From contig NZ_JAUSVR010000021.1 of the NCBI RefSeq assembly GCF_030814815.1, forward strand, positions 1-53,645: 53,645 nt of DNA. Direction: 5' to 3'. Below, in pieces: positions 53,453 through 53,645 of the stretch (position 1 is its first letter; each line of letters opens with the position of its first letter). The notes beneath the pieces were generated by a model. It saw only the letters and a program-made list of their open reading frames with translations. It was not told the origin of the DNA and made no database searches. A program made the translations under genes and the position numbers. This DNA comes from Ancylobacter amanitiformis. GTDB lineage: Bacteria > Pseudomonadota > Alphaproteobacteria > Rhizobiales > Xanthobacteraceae.

Positions 53453-53499
53453 TCACCTCTCCCCGTCGGGGAGAGGTCGGCGCCGCAGGCGCCGGGTGA
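53453..53499. repeat. RIME-like dispersed palindromic element
   Basis: CCTCTCCCC (53456-53464) pairs with GGGGAGAGG (53468-53476), CGGCGCC (53478-53484) with GGCGCCG (53488-53494), and outer TCACC (53453-53457) with GGTGA (53495-53499). The two stem-loops on one base resemble the rhizobial intergenic mosaic elements. They are multi-copy, which explains an assembly break just here. Only one copy is in the window. Confidence 0.75.
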
Positions 53500-53528
53500 G
53501 GGGCGACGCGCTACGACGATGGAGCGCG

Positions 53529-53645
<117 letters not shown>

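Noticed and set aside
51168..53456. 762-codon frame joining PatD to upstream sequence
   Set aside because: Upstream of ATG 52619 it is a shadow frame of the permease gene; PatD begins with its normal N-terminus at 52619.

Overview
The window is about 53.6 kb of very GC-rich DNA with dense, often translationally coupled genes. Gene content and order point to an alphaproteobacterium of the order Hyphomicrobiales (Rhizobiales), most likely near Xanthobacter, Ancylobacter or Starkeya. The signs are an Irr-type Fur regulator divergent from fabA-fabB-fabI, the pheA-kdsB-cycM group, a YejABEF peptide importer and a RIME-like palindromic repeat. The genus is inferred from gene style, not from a search. 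Both ends look like assembly break points. Base 1 lies inside an IS5-family transposase, and the last ~115 bases are a G/C homopolymer artefact just after a dispersed palindrome.

Layout. (1) 1-5.6 kb: an IS end that has truncated a LysR gene, a small putative lipoprotein, tRNA-Arg(CCG), a MoeB/ThiF-like enzyme, a D-2-hydroxyacid dehydrogenase, an SH3-domain secreted protein, and a tautomerase divergent from its own LysR regulator. (2) 5.6-11.9 kb: core metabolism, with irr (minus) divergent from fabA-fabB-fabI (plus) across a 399-bp control region holding a perfect 16-bp palindrome, then pheA and kdsB (minus) and membrane-anchored cytochrome c CycM (plus). (3) 11.9-21.3 kb: a YejABEF-type peptide ABC importer with two tandem binding proteins, one Sec-type and one Tat-type. 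An antitoxin/PIN-toxin pair sits between yejE and yejF and is joined to both by ATGA overlaps; a NUDIX hydrolase ends the operon. (4) 21.4-34.7 kb: a deacetylase, a small secreted protein, tRNA-Gly(CCC), and then a surface-glycan region.

The surface-glycan region (23.1-32.8 kb) holds counterparts of nearly every step of the Arn (4-amino-4-deoxy-arabinose) lipid-modification pathway: a DegT/WecE aminotransferase, a DPM1/ArnC-like GT2 with C-terminal membrane segments, a NodB-fold deacetylase, a four-helix EmrE/ArnE-F-like protein and two large GT-C-like membrane proteins. ArnA is missing; an ATP-grasp ligase and a SAM methyltransferase are present instead. This is the best candidate for an undescribed system in the window. 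An ABC exporter follows, convergent with it.

(5) 34.9-46.7 kb: a nitrogen-compound uptake and catabolism locus. A long minus-strand run encodes a DUF1989 protein, ABC ATPase and permease, a ureohydrolase, an ABC binding protein, a GntR/FCD regulator, a DapA-like lyase, an SDR lacking its catalytic Tyr/Lys, a D-2-hydroxyacid dehydrogenase and an M20 amidohydrolase. Divergent from it are pxpB-pxpC-pxpA (5-oxoprolinase). The substrate is unknown. (6) 46.7-50.96 kb: an RND efflux pump and its adaptor. (7) 51.2-53.4 kb: a PatD-like gamma-aminobutyraldehyde dehydrogenase and a YdcV/PotC-like polyamine permease, the visible part of an operon that continues off the window.
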